The notes beneath the pieces were generated by a model that was given only the letters and a program-made list of their open reading frames with translations, ran no database searches and was not told the origin of the DNA. From contig UQQA01000071.1 in the NCBI GenBank assembly GCA_900543105.1, positions 1 through 12,933 on the forward strand: 12,933 nt of DNA. The letters are read 5' to 3'. The position numbers and the translations under genes are program-made. This DNA is from an uncultured Ruminococcus sp. (lineage in GTDB: Bacteria > Bacillota > Clostridia > Oscillospirales > Ruminococcaceae). Below, piece after piece: positions 5,924 through 12,933 of the stretch (position 1 is the first letter of the stretch; each line of letters opens with the position of its first letter).

Positions 5924-6484
5924 TTGTCGGAAAATAAAATGTTTGAAAAAATGTATATCGAGGGGGACAGGAAATTTAAAAAGCGTTGGTTCATTTTGCT
6001 GTTGATATTCAATATTGCCGCAGTGTGCGTTATGACTGTTGCGGCGTACAGATATAAGTTCGGGACAATGGCTGCTGCATTTCTGATACAGTTCGTGATC
6101 TTTATGATATCTGTTTTTTATGTGAAGAAATATGAGAAGGATATCGCAGGCGGGGAGAATTACGCCAAAACGAAAATATATGCATTGGTTTTTATAGCGG
6201 TGAAGATAGCCGCTCTGATATTTATCGAGGATTTCTTGGACGAAACAGTGTCTTTTTACACGGACAATATATTGGATATTATAATATTTATACCCGATAT
6301 TGTTGGTTATATCGCAATGGCGGCGGTGCTGGGATTTATTATGGCAAAGCTGAAAAAGAAAGGTGCGGTTTATAACAGGTACAGGCTGATCGTTTATGCG
6401 CTCAACATTGCTTCCGTTCCGTATATAGCTTTGGAGTTACTGGGCATGGTCATCGTTTTGGGAATTCCGCAGATCTTCAGTTAA
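5924..6484 (+). CDS. Five-helix membrane protein of unknown function
   Basis: I do not recognise a family. The 186-residue product is strongly hydrophobic, with likely transmembrane segments at about 22-42, 48-67, 84-101, 116-142 and 154-181. Basic residues cluster before the first helix (KFKKRW) and after the fourth (KLKKK). There are no enzymatic motifs. The start is a TTG, chosen because GGGGTG (5913-5918) lies 5 nt upstream; the ATG five codons later (5939) has no ribosome binding site. It is the first gene of an operon, 24 nt before the next gene, and is preceded by a consensus promoter and a long leader. Codon use resembles its neighbours, so recent transfer is not evident. Membrane location is secure; a partnership with the next two gene products is inferred from operon structure. 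Confidence 0.78.
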   Translation: MSENKMFEKMYIEGDRKFKKRWFILLLIFNIAAVCVMTVAAYRYKFGTMAAAFLIQFVIFMISVFYVKKYEKDIAGGENYAKTKIYALVFIAVKIAALIFIEDFLDETVSFYTDNILDIIIFIPDIVGYIAMAAVLGFIMAKLKKKGAVYNRYRLIVYALNIASVPYIALELLGMVIVLGIPQIFS

Positions 6485-6508
6485 AAATTTTAATATAAGG
6501 GGTAAAAA

Positions 6509-7708
6509 ATGAAATACACATATAAAATAAGCACACACGCAAATTCCGAAATATTTGCGAAGCTGAAAAATGACATAAAGGAGTTTTATCCCGATTTTAA
6601 GTTTGAAAAGGAGATAAAGGACGCTGACGGCTCTTGCACGGACTTTTTCCGCTGTGAAGAAACGGGTGAAAACATTGCCGCCGAACTCAGCTATGCGAAC
6701 AACAACATTATTCTTACGGGTGATGTACGTATGCCCGAGCTTGCGGACAAATACAAGCTTGCAAAGGCTGAACCGAATGAAAAGGAAACGTGGCGCATTG
6801 GCTTTAATATAAAGGATATTTTTCACGCTCTTTTCTGTACGCCGTTTGGGATAAAGCTTTTCGCCGTGCCGCTTGCGCTCTTTGTGCTGGCAGCTGTTTT
6901 CAACGGCATTTATAATACTTTTGCCGGCTTATGGGCAGCGGCGATAGGTATTGCTTTAAGCGTTATGTTCTGCGGCGGACTTATGCTCATACCAACGATA
7001 ATACTGTCGGCAAGTCTTGCGGAAAAGGATAAAGACCTATTGTACAAAATACCGCTTTCCGCATTTCTGTTATTTGCGGAACTGCATTTGCTGATTTTTT
7101 ACCTCAATCAATATGACGGTATCGACCTTGACGATATTGCTTTCTTTGGAATATACCTATTAAGGACTTTGGCAGTAGTCCTGCTTATACTGTATCTTTT
7201 TTTCCTGCCGATAATAATTTCGGACGAGGGCTTGGCAAGACGGCATAAGAGGTATTGCGGCAAACGTGCAAAGGGCTGGCAGTCGGCTGTATGGTGGAGC
7301 GGAACTGCGGTGGTGATGCTCACCGTAATGATAGCGTTTGTGTCCGTTTCGTCGGCTACCTACCGTGCAGAGCAGGAGGACATCGCCGCAAAGGAAAGCG
7401 CAAGGACACGCACGGCGGTCGAACCTCTTATTGACAAGCACGGGGCGGCAATGCGGACGGTTTATGACTATGCACTTGTCAATGATTATTACGATTGGTA
7501 CAACTGTCCCGATGAAAGCGTCAAAGACGAGTGGCAGGAGCTTTTCCTTGACGACAGCGAGTATGTTTTTGGATATGAGATGGAAGTTTATTTCGATGTA
7601 TATATAAAAAACGGGGAGGGCAAAGGACGTTACCGCATTTATTATGACGGTGAGAGTTTCAATGTCAACGGGGAAACGTTTGAGGGAAAGGCGGAATTTG
7701 CTGTATGA
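6509..7708 (+). CDS. Membrane protein with soluble N-terminal and extracytoplasmic C-terminal domains
   Basis: Family not recognised. The 399-residue product has a soluble N-terminal region (about 1-105), five hydrophobic segments at about 113-134, 138-169, 181-200, 211-237 and 259-283, and a C-terminal domain of about 115 residues. The basic loop ARRHKRYCGKR (243-253) between helices 4 and 5 is best placed inside, which puts the N-terminus in the cytoplasm and the C-terminal domain outside. That domain is acidic and ends in a beta-rich stretch (YRIYYDGESFNVNGETFEG). The start has AAGGGG (6497-6502) at 6-nt spacing. The last codons overlap the next gene by ATGA (7705-7708), so the two are translationally coupled. 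A sensory or surface-assembly role is possible, but no catalytic motif is visible. Confidence 0.85.
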   Translation: MKYTYKISTHANSEIFAKLKNDIKEFYPDFKFEKEIKDADGSCTDFFRCEETGENIAAELSYANNNIILTGDVRMPELADKYKLAKAEPNEKETWRIGFNIKDIFHALFCTPFGIKLFAVPLALFVLAAVFNGIYNTFAGLWAAAIGIALSVMFCGGLMLIPTIILSASLAEKDKDLLYKIPLSAFLLFAELHLLIFYLNQYDGIDLDDIAFFGIYLLRTLAVVLLILYLFFLPIIISDEGLARRHKRYCGKRAKGWQSAVWWSGTAVVMLTVMIAFVSVSSATYRAEQEDIAAKESARTRTAVEPLIDKHGAAMRTVYDYALVNDYYDWYNCPDESVKDEWQELFLDDSEYVFGYEMEVYFDVYIKNGEGKGRYRIYYDGESFNVNGETFEGKAEFAV

Positions 7709-8793
7709 AAAAAGTTATAATTTCATTGATACTTTTCGCTGTTATTGGCGCAGGCGACCTCTTGTACACTTATAAAAACAGCTCTTCCGTGTTTTCCGAT
7801 GCAAAAAAATTTGATGTGTACGACGATTATAAAGAGATTCCCGACGATTACGGCTATGATCGGAGCGAACGAAAGCCGACGCTCCCCGAAAGCTCGTCCG
7901 ATTGTGTGAACAAAGTCGACTGTGAGGAATATTTCGGCGGCGAAAAGGATATAAAGCACCCCGAGAGCGGTCAGTATCTTGTTTCGCACAATGTTTTCAA
8001 CAACAACGACGGAAGCACGGTCACGGTCGATATAACGAGCGTTTTTCTTACCAAGAACGGCAAATACAGCGGCGGAAAATACGCACGCATCGTGAACGAC
8101 AGGCACGGGAGCGTATCATTTCCCTGCGCTTATGATTCGGATAAGGAAACCTGTCTGAAATACATATACAAAGACCATTTTTCGCTTCTGCTCGATGATT
8201 ACAACAATGACGGCAACCCCGATTATCTTATCAAGGTCGGCAACATGGAGAACGACGGTGCATACTACTACATTGAATATTCGGTCAACGAAGAATATCC
8301 CGTTCATCACACGAATTTTCTCACGCCGAAGACAAACTCCGATTCCGCTGTGTTCATTTACGGCAGAAAGGACAATTCGATAAGGCTCGACCACACGGAT
8401 ATGAACCATTTCTTCTTCCTCACGAAAAACGGAGATAAGATCGTTCCCTATATGTATGATTCCGATTTTGAAAGCTGTTCTTATGCAAATTACGCTGTCG
8501 GCGACAAGCTTTACTCCGCATTTTATGAGGACGGCGTTCTCACGCTGAGAGCGACCGACTGCAACGGAAATGAGGAGATTTACGGCGATGCTGTCACTGT
8601 TACGGTGAGAAAGCTGGACGATCGGATATGGAACAGATGCGGAGAATTCTCCGTGCAGTTCGTTCCCGATGAAAATTACTGCACGCTTGCACACATCGCA
8701 AAATACGAGCAAAGCTTTGAAAAAGGACTTTATCAGCTTGAAATAAAAACGCCCGATGGTTCTGCCTATGCCGAATTTGCGGTGAGAGTTTAG
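7705..8793 (+). CDS. Exported or membrane-anchored protein with an EF-hand-like loop
   Basis: Family not recognised. The 362-residue product starts with a lysine-rich N-terminus and one hydrophobic segment (about 3-22). No lipobox cysteine is seen and no clear cleavage site, so this may be an uncleaved anchor. The remainder is hydrophilic and predicted outside the cell. Residues 165-173 (DYNNDGNPD) fit an EF-hand or dockerin-like calcium loop, D-x-N-x-D-G-x-x-D, of the kind common in surface proteins of Clostridia. Three cysteines lie in the N-terminal third (about residues 68, 73 and 138), with more toward the C-terminus. It is the last gene of the cassette, overlapping its predecessor by four bases. 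No strong terminator follows before the next promoter, so some read-through is possible. Confidence 0.82.
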   Translation: MKKVIISLILFAVIGAGDLLYTYKNSSSVFSDAKKFDVYDDYKEIPDDYGYDRSERKPTLPESSSDCVNKVDCEEYFGGEKDIKHPESGQYLVSHNVFNNNDGSTVTVDITSVFLTKNGKYSGGKYARIVNDRHGSVSFPCAYDSDKETCLKYIYKDHFSLLLDDYNNDGNPDYLIKVGNMENDGAYYYIEYSVNEEYPVHHTNFLTPKTNSDSAVFIYGRKDNSIRLDHTDMNHFFFLTKNGDKIVPYMYDSDFESCSYANYAVGDKLYSAFYEDGVLTLRATDCNGNEEIYGDAVTVTVRKLDDRIWNRCGEFSVQFVPDENYCTLAHIAKYEQSFEKGLYQLEIKTPDGSAYAEFAVRV

Positions 8794-8828
8794 TTTGAAA
8801 ATTTGACTGCGCAACTTCACATAAATTG

Positions 8829-8857
8829 TTGCAAAATAATCATAATAATGGTATAAT
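8829..8857 (+). promoter_or_regulatory. Promoter of the hydrolase-yifB-rluA operon
   Basis: TTGCAA (8829-8834), a 17-nt spacer and TATAAT (8852-8857), with TGG before the -10 (extended -10). The predicted start is near 8863-8865, exactly at the base of a strong hairpin. Confidence 0.85.
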
Positions 8858-8863
8858 TATAAG

Positions 8864-8895
8864 TGCCGCGGCAGGAGAACTTCCCTGCGGCGGCA
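8864..8895 (+). promoter_or_regulatory. 5'-terminal GC-rich stem-loop of the hydrolase mRNA
   Basis: TGCCGC (8864-8869) pairs with GCGGCA (8890-8895). After one G-G mismatch, GCAGG (8871-8875) pairs with CCTGC (8884-8888) around an 8-nt loop. It starts at the predicted transcription start, so the mRNA would begin in a stem, a known way of protecting transcripts from 5'-end decay. No T-run follows (AGTGTTATATT), so termination is less likely. It ends 28 nt before the start codon. Confidence 0.55.
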
Positions 8896-8923
8896 GTGTT
8901 ATATTGGAAAGGACAGGATCACT

Positions 8924-9880
8924 ATGAATTATGAAAAAATATCCGGATTTTTCAAAAGCTCAAACGGCGTGAACAACACGGCTTACTATATTTATGTTCC
9001 AACGGCTGCAAAAATAAAGGGCGTTGTGCAGATCGTACACGGAATGTGCGAATATATCGAACGCTATGAGGATTTCGCAGATTTTCTCTGCAAGGACGGC
9101 TATATCGTCTGCGGAAACGACAATTTAGGTCACGGCGCTTCCGTTTCGAGCGAGGAGGACTACGGTTTCTTTGCCGAAAAGGACGGCTGGAAGTTCCTTG
9201 CAAAGGACGTTGTGACGCTCACAAGAATGATGCAGGAAAAATACTCTGCGTTCCCGTATTTCCTGCTCGGACACAGCATGGGTTCGCTCATTGCCAGAAC
9301 GGTCGTTGCAAAATACAGCGAATATTATGACGGCGTTCTTATCCTCGGAACTGCGGCGCTTCACGGCGTTGCCGATGCCTGCCTTGCACTTGTGGAAAGC
9401 ACCGCAAAGATCAAGGGTTCGCACTACCGTTCCAAAACCTATGACCGAATGATGTTCGGAATGTCCAATGCAAGAATAGAAGACCCAAAGACCGACTTCG
9501 ACTGGATAAGCTCCGATCATGCTGTCGTTGAAAAGTATGCGGAAGACCCGAAATGCACGTTCATTTTCACAGTTCGGGGACTTTATGACCTTATAATGAT
9601 GACAAAATATGTAACCGCAAAAAGCTGGGCTGAAAAGGTCGCAGACTATCTTCCCGTTTATATTGCAAGCGGTGCGGACGACCCCGTCGGCAGATACGGC
9701 AAAGCTCCCGAGGAGGTGTTCCGCCGCCTGACCGAAGCAGGACAGAGCGATGCCGAGCTTCACATCTATCCGAATATGCGCCATGAGATACTCAACGAAG
9801 TCGGAAAGCAGGAGGTCTATGACGATATCCTTGACTGGCTCAATGAACGCAATTACAGCGAATACGCAGATGAGGACTAA
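8924..9880 (+). CDS. Alpha/beta hydrolase, monoacylglycerol lipase / S33-type
   Basis: A 318-residue cytosolic serine hydrolase of the Hydrolase_4 (monoglyceride lipase/lysophospholipase-like) group, probably acting on carboxyl esters of lipids or small acyl substrates; the exact substrate is unknown. Seen: the oxyanion motif IVHGMCEYIERY (37-48), the lid-proximal NDNLGHGAS motif, the nucleophile elbow GHSMGS with Ser118, the acid in SGADDPVG (Asp253 most likely), and His287 in MRHEI. The catalytic triad is complete, and no signal peptide or membrane segment is present. The start has AAAGGA (8907-8912) upstream, and the gene has its own extended -10 promoter. It is followed after only 2 nt by yifB, so they are co-transcribed, but no functional link is obvious. 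Confidence 0.92.
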   Translation: MNYEKISGFFKSSNGVNNTAYYIYVPTAAKIKGVVQIVHGMCEYIERYEDFADFLCKDGYIVCGNDNLGHGASVSSEEDYGFFAEKDGWKFLAKDVVTLTRMMQEKYSAFPYFLLGHSMGSLIARTVVAKYSEYYDGVLILGTAALHGVADACLALVESTAKIKGSHYRSKTYDRMMFGMSNARIEDPKTDFDWISSDHAVVEKYAEDPKCTFIFTVRGLYDLIMMTKYVTAKSWAEKVADYLPVYIASGADDPVGRYGKAPEEVFRRLTEAGQSDAELHIYPNMRHEILNEVGKQEVYDDILDWLNERNYSEYADED

Positions 9881-9882
9881 AA

Positions 9883-11409
9883 ATGTACGCAAAGGTAAAC
9901 AGCCTCGGACTTTTCGGACTGAATGCGTTCCCTGTCGATGTTGAGATCGAAACGAGTAAGGGAACGCCGTCCTTTGATATAATCGGACTTGCCGATACTG
10001 CGATAAAGGAGAGCCGTGAGCGAATACGTTCGGCACTTCGGGCATCGCTGATAAGCTTTCCGCTCAATAAAATAATCGTCAACCTTGCGCCTGCCGATAC
10101 GAAAAAAACGGGCAGCATACACGACCTTGCTATCTTTACGGCTCTGCTCTGCGTGACGGGTAATGTTCCTGCGGATATTTCCAAGTCTGCGTTCATCGGC
10201 GAGGTTTCGCTCAACGGCGATGTAAGAGGAGTGAACGGCGTTCTGCCGATGGTTCTGCTTGCGAAAAAAGAGGGCTTCAGCGAGGTTTTCGTTCCCGAGA
10301 TAAACGCTTATGAGGCGAGCGTTGTCGAGGGCATAAAGGTCTACGGCGTGAAAAACACAGCCGAGCTTATAAAGCATTTTGACGGAAGTGAGCCGCTCAC
10401 GCCGCAGGATAAATACATCGTCCGTGAGGAACAGCGCTTTGATACGGTGGATTTCGCCGATGTAAAAGGTCAGCATCAGGCAAAAAAGGCTCTCGAGATC
10501 GCAGCCGCAGGCGGTCACAATCTGCTTATGATAGGCGCGCCCGGCTCGGGCAAGTCGATGATGGCAAAGCGCATAACAACGATACTCCCTGCGATGACGT
10601 TCGGGGAGTCTATCGAAACGACAAACGTTCATTCGATCTGCGGAATACTCGACCCCGATACTCCGCTCGTCACAAGCAGACCGTTCCGCTCGCCGCATCA
10701 TACGATTTCAAGCGCAGGACTTTCGGGCGGCGGCTCTATCCCTCACCCCGGCGAAATTTCGCTTGCGCACAACGGTGTGCTTTTCCTTGACGAGCTTGCG
10801 GAGTTCGCACGTCCGACTTTGGAGATACTCCGTCAGCCGTTGGAGGATAAAAAGGTCACTATTTCAAGGGCAAGCGGAACGGTCACATATCCCTGCAGCT
10901 TTATGCTGATAGGTGCGATGAACCCCTGCCCGTGCGGATATTTCGGCAGCCCGAACCACGAGTGCCGATGCACAAAACCGCAGGTGGCGGCTTACCTTGC
11001 AAAGATAAGCGGACCTATGCTCGACCGTTTCGATATTCATTGTCGTATAAATCCCGTTGACTTTGAAAGTATGTCCTCAAAGTCGAAAGAGGAAAGCTCG
11101 GCGGCGATCCGTGAGCGTGTACAGAAAGCACGTGAGATACAGAACCTGCGCTACAAAGGCACGGGGATAACCTGCAACGCCGCAATTTCGGACAGCCTTA
11201 TTTCCGAGGTCTGCCCTATGACGGACGCAGCGAGGGAAACTCTCAAAAACGTGTTCGACAAAATGGGACTTTCCGCCCGTGGCTACAACCGAATTTTAAA
11301 GCTTTCACGCACCATTGCCGATATGACGGGCGAGGAAGTCATCGACAAGCAGCACATTGCGCAGGCTGTTCAGTTCAGGACGCTCGACAGGCAGTTCTGG
11401 GGAAAATAA
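9883..11409 (+). CDS. YifB/ComM-family Mg-chelatase-like AAA+ ATPase
   Basis: A 508-residue hexameric-type AAA+ ATPase. ComM, its best-studied relative, is a branch-migration helicase in natural transformation of Gram-negatives; the role in Firmicutes is less clear. Seen: an N-terminal ChlI/Lon-protease-like fold (about 20-145, starting LFGLNAFPVDVEIE); Walker A GAPGSGKS (218-225); the family motif RPFRSPHHT; Walker B VLFLDE (D303, E304); the cysteine motif MNPCPCGYFGSPNHECRC, typical of YifB; and the C-terminal Mg_chelatase_C helical domain ending in LDRQFW. It is full length with no missing motif. ATG follows the hydrolase stop by 2 nt, with SD-like GATGAGG inside the hydrolase gene. No other competence or DNA-uptake gene is in the window. 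Confidence 0.96.
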   Translation: MYAKVNSLGLFGLNAFPVDVEIETSKGTPSFDIIGLADTAIKESRERIRSALRASLISFPLNKIIVNLAPADTKKTGSIHDLAIFTALLCVTGNVPADISKSAFIGEVSLNGDVRGVNGVLPMVLLAKKEGFSEVFVPEINAYEASVVEGIKVYGVKNTAELIKHFDGSEPLTPQDKYIVREEQRFDTVDFADVKGQHQAKKALEIAAAGGHNLLMIGAPGSGKSMMAKRITTILPAMTFGESIETTNVHSICGILDPDTPLVTSRPFRSPHHTISSAGLSGGGSIPHPGEISLAHNGVLFLDELAEFARPTLEILRQPLEDKKVTISRASGTVTYPCSFMLIGAMNPCPCGYFGSPNHECRCTKPQVAAYLAKISGPMLDRFDIHCRINPVDFESMSSKSKEESSAAIRERVQKAREIQNLRYKGTGITCNAAISDSLISEVCPMTDAARETLKNVFDKMGLSARGYNRILKLSRTIADMTGEEVIDKQHIAQAVQFRTLDRQFWGK

Positions 11410-11428
11410 TTGGAGTAAGCTTATTTAA

Positions 11429-12379
11429 ATGAAAGAATTTACAATAAACAAAAACGACAGCGGACAGCGTGTTGATAAATTTATCGAGAAAGCCGTGCCG
11501 CTTCTGCCGAAAAGCTTAATGTACAAATACATACGCACGAAACGGATAAAGCTCAACGGAAAGCGGTGCGAGATTTCGACCCGACTTTGCGAAAATGACA
11601 TTATGCAGCTTTATATCGGGGACGAGTTTTTCGAGACCTCGCCCGACCGTGTGTTTATGAGCGTTCCTGCGGATATTTCCGTTGTCTATGAGGACGGAAA
11701 CATTCTCCTTTGCGACAAGAAAAACGGACTTGTCGTTCACGAGGACGATGAAAACACAGCCGACACGCTTATAAACCGAATTCTGCACTATCTTTACAAC
11801 AAGGGCGAGTATGACCCCGACCGTGAGAACAGCTTCACGCCTGCTTTGTGCAACCGTCTTGACCGAAACACGGGCGGCATCGTCATTGCGGCGAAAAATG
11901 CCGAGTCGCTTCGTATTCTGAACGAAAAGATAAAGGAACGTGAGCTGGAAAAGCGTTATCTCTGCATAACGGTGGGAGTTCCGCCGAAAAAGTCCGACAC
12001 GATGACGGCTTATCTCGAAAAGGACGAAAAGACCAAGACGGTCAAAGTTACGGACAGAAAAACTCCGCAGAACAAGACGATAATCACTTCCTACAAGGTG
12101 CTGAAAACGGACGGAAAGCTTGCGCTCGTTGAGGTCAGGCTCGATACGGGACGAACTCACCAGATAAGGGCGCATTTCGCGCACATCGGCTGTCCGCTCC
12201 TCGGCGACGGCAAGTACGGCATCGGCGAAGTGAACCGCGCGTACAGGATAAAAACGCAGGCGCTTTATTCCTACAAGCTGAAATTCACGTTCCGCACGGA
12301 CGCTGGGATTTTAAGCTATCTTGACGGAAAAGAATTCACGGTGAAAAATGTCTGGTTCGAGGATAAATTTCTTGGGTAA
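11429..12379 (+). CDS. RluA-family 23S rRNA/tRNA pseudouridine synthase
   Basis: A 316-residue enzyme that isomerises specific uridines in structured RNA. Seen: an N-terminal S4 RNA-binding domain (about 12-70, with QRVDKFIEKAVP and YIRTKRIKLNGKR); the catalytic motif NRLDRNTGG, with Asp145 the catalytic nucleophile (HRLDxxTSG in the textbook form; the N and G variants recur in clostridial members); and the C-terminal GRTHQIRAHFAHIGCPLLGDGKYG motif. An in-frame TAA directly before ATG fixes the start. The SD, GGAG (11412-11415), is 13 nt upstream, longer than usual, so initiation may be modest or coupled to yifB. The gene starts 19 nt after the yifB stop. The precise target uridine cannot be deduced. 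Confidence 0.95.
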   Translation: MKEFTINKNDSGQRVDKFIEKAVPLLPKSLMYKYIRTKRIKLNGKRCEISTRLCENDIMQLYIGDEFFETSPDRVFMSVPADISVVYEDGNILLCDKKNGLVVHEDDENTADTLINRILHYLYNKGEYDPDRENSFTPALCNRLDRNTGGIVIAAKNAESLRILNEKIKERELEKRYLCITVGVPPKKSDTMTAYLEKDEKTKTVKVTDRKTPQNKTIITSYKVLKTDGKLALVEVRLDTGRTHQIRAHFAHIGCPLLGDGKYGIGEVNRAYRIKTQALYSYKLKFTFRTDAGILSYLDGKEFTVKNVWFEDKFLG

Positions 12380-12466
12380 GGTTCGGCAGAAGGACTTGTT
12401 TGTTTACTTTAACTTTGTGCGAAACGCCGAATATCGTTTATAAAATTTAATTTTAGGCAAAATATA
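12380..12466. other. Gap after rluA without a clear terminator
   Basis: TTCGGC (12382-12387) and GCCGAA (12426-12431) are perfect complements but enclose a 38-nt loop and are not followed by a T-run, so I do not call a terminator. The rest is AT-rich and leads into the promoter of the next gene. Confidence 0.4.
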
Positions 12467-12495
12467 TTGACAGAAAGTTCATATGATTATATAAT
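12467..12495 (+). promoter_or_regulatory. Perfect consensus promoter of the small membrane protein gene
   Basis: TTGACA (12467-12472), a 17-nt spacer and TATAAT (12490-12495), with both hexamers matching consensus exactly. The predicted start is near 12502. Confidence 0.88.
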
Positions 12496-12508
12496 TTATG
12501 TAATGCTG

Positions 12509-12523
12509 TAAGCTGACAGCTTA
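12509..12523 (+). promoter_or_regulatory. Inverted repeat just after the predicted transcription start
   Basis: TAAGCTGACAGCTTA is a 7-bp inverted repeat around one central base, centred about 14 nt after the predicted start. The position suits a repressor operator or a small 5' hairpin (TAAGC/GCTTA). GCTGT/ACAGC (12505-12519) is an overlapping alternative hairpin. Confidence 0.4.
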
Positions 12524-12548
12524 ATATTTTATCACGGGGGTAATCACA

Positions 12549-12833
12549 ATGGATAAGAAAACAACAGACATCGTAGCATATCTCACCTGGATAGGCTTTA
12601 TCATCGCACTCGTTTCGGGCGACAAGGAGAACTCAAAGTTCCACCTCAATCAGGCACTTGTACTTAATCTTTTCGCTCTTATCGGTTCGCTTACGGGAGT
12701 TCCGATCATCGGTATTATTGCAGGTCTTTGGTCACTTTTCGTATTTGTATGCTGGATAATCGCCCTCATCGGCGCTGTCAACGGCGAAGAAAAGGAAGTT
12801 CCTCTTCTCGGAAAGATCAAGATCCTCAAGTAA
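12549..12833 (+). CDS. Small DUF4870-like integral membrane protein
   Basis: A 94-residue protein resembling DUF4870/Tic20-like small membrane proteins, whose role is unknown. Seen: three hydrophobic stretches at about 8-24, 36-57 and 59-79; the family-like motif KFHLNQALVLNL (30-41) after the first helix, matching the FHxxQAL pattern of that family; and a charged tail ending KIKILK. ATG follows GGGGGT (12536-12541) by 7 nt. The gene is monocistronic, with a perfect consensus promoter and a strong terminator, so it is probably well expressed. The family match is by motif memory only. Confidence 0.85.
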   Translation: MDKKTTDIVAYLTWIGFIIALVSGDKENSKFHLNQALVLNLFALIGSLTGVPIIGIIAGLWSLFVFVCWIIALIGAVNGEEKEVPLLGKIKILK

Positions 12834-12846
12834 GTTAAGTTATTTT

Positions 12847-12875
12847 AAAAGCCGCAGATTTTCTCTGCGGCTTTT
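12847..12875 (+). terminator. Intrinsic terminator of the small membrane protein gene
   Basis: A 12-bp perfect stem, AAAAGCCGCAGA (12847-12858) with TCTGCGGCTTTT (12864-12875), a 5-nt loop and a T-rich tail (TTTTGTGTTTTA), 13 nt after the stop codon. The A-tract on the 5' side makes it potentially bidirectional. Confidence 0.9.
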
Positions 12876-12933
12876 GTGTTTTATACTAAACACCATTTAA
12901 AATTTGGAAAAAATCAAGCCGACAATCTTGGAT

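Noticed and set aside
5718..6005. 95-codon open frame in the leader of the membrane operon
   Set aside because: Its ATG lies upstream of the predicted transcription start and overlaps the promoter; the frame overlaps a better-supported gene and has no SD.
9125..10701. Long antisense open frames over the hydrolase and yifB
   Set aside because: Shadow frames of genes with clear family motifs on the plus strand.

Overview
The window looks like chromosomal DNA of a low-to-medium GC Firmicute of the Clostridia, most likely a Ruminococcus-like member of the Oscillospiraceae. This rests on AAGGAG/GGGG-type ribosome binding sites, textbook TTGACA/TATAAT promoters, U-tailed intrinsic terminators, a YcdB/SLH-domain surface protein, and a YifB and RluA repertoire typical of gut Clostridia. 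That assignment is an inference; no rRNA or taxonomic marker is present.

Layout. (1) 74-754 is cytidylate kinase. (2) 755-1159 is a non-coding stretch with strong inverted repeats, including a hairpin followed by a T-run that resembles an intrinsic terminator 50 nt upstream of the next gene. (3) 1160-3463 encodes a large secreted protein with two YcdB-type repeats and C-terminal SLH domains. (4) 3464-3785 holds heptamer repeats, a candidate terminator and, on the minus strand, a self-contained small-RNA gene (consensus promoter, about 128 nt body, perfect terminator). (5) 3786-5504 (minus) is a phosphoglucomutase/phosphomannomutase with its own promoter and terminator. (6) 5505-5923 is a divergent control region with back-to-back promoters and a 16-bp LacI-family-like operator palindrome midway between them. 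(7) 5924-8793 is a three-gene operon of membrane or exported proteins of unknown function. (8) 8829-12379 is a promoter-driven operon of an alpha/beta hydrolase, a YifB/ComM-type AAA ATPase and an RluA-family pseudouridine synthase. (9) 12467-12875 is a monocistronic unit for a small DUF4870-like membrane protein with consensus promoter and terminator.

The coding genes with known families are housekeeping (CMP phosphorylation, hexose-phosphate interconversion, rRNA/tRNA pseudouridylation) or general cell-surface genes. No CRISPR array, transposase, phage gene, toxin-antitoxin pair or defence gene is visible. The parts most likely to be undescribed are non-coding: the orphan small RNA beside the mutase gene and the structured, possibly attenuating leader of the SLH-protein gene. 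The uncharacterised three-gene membrane cassette comes next.
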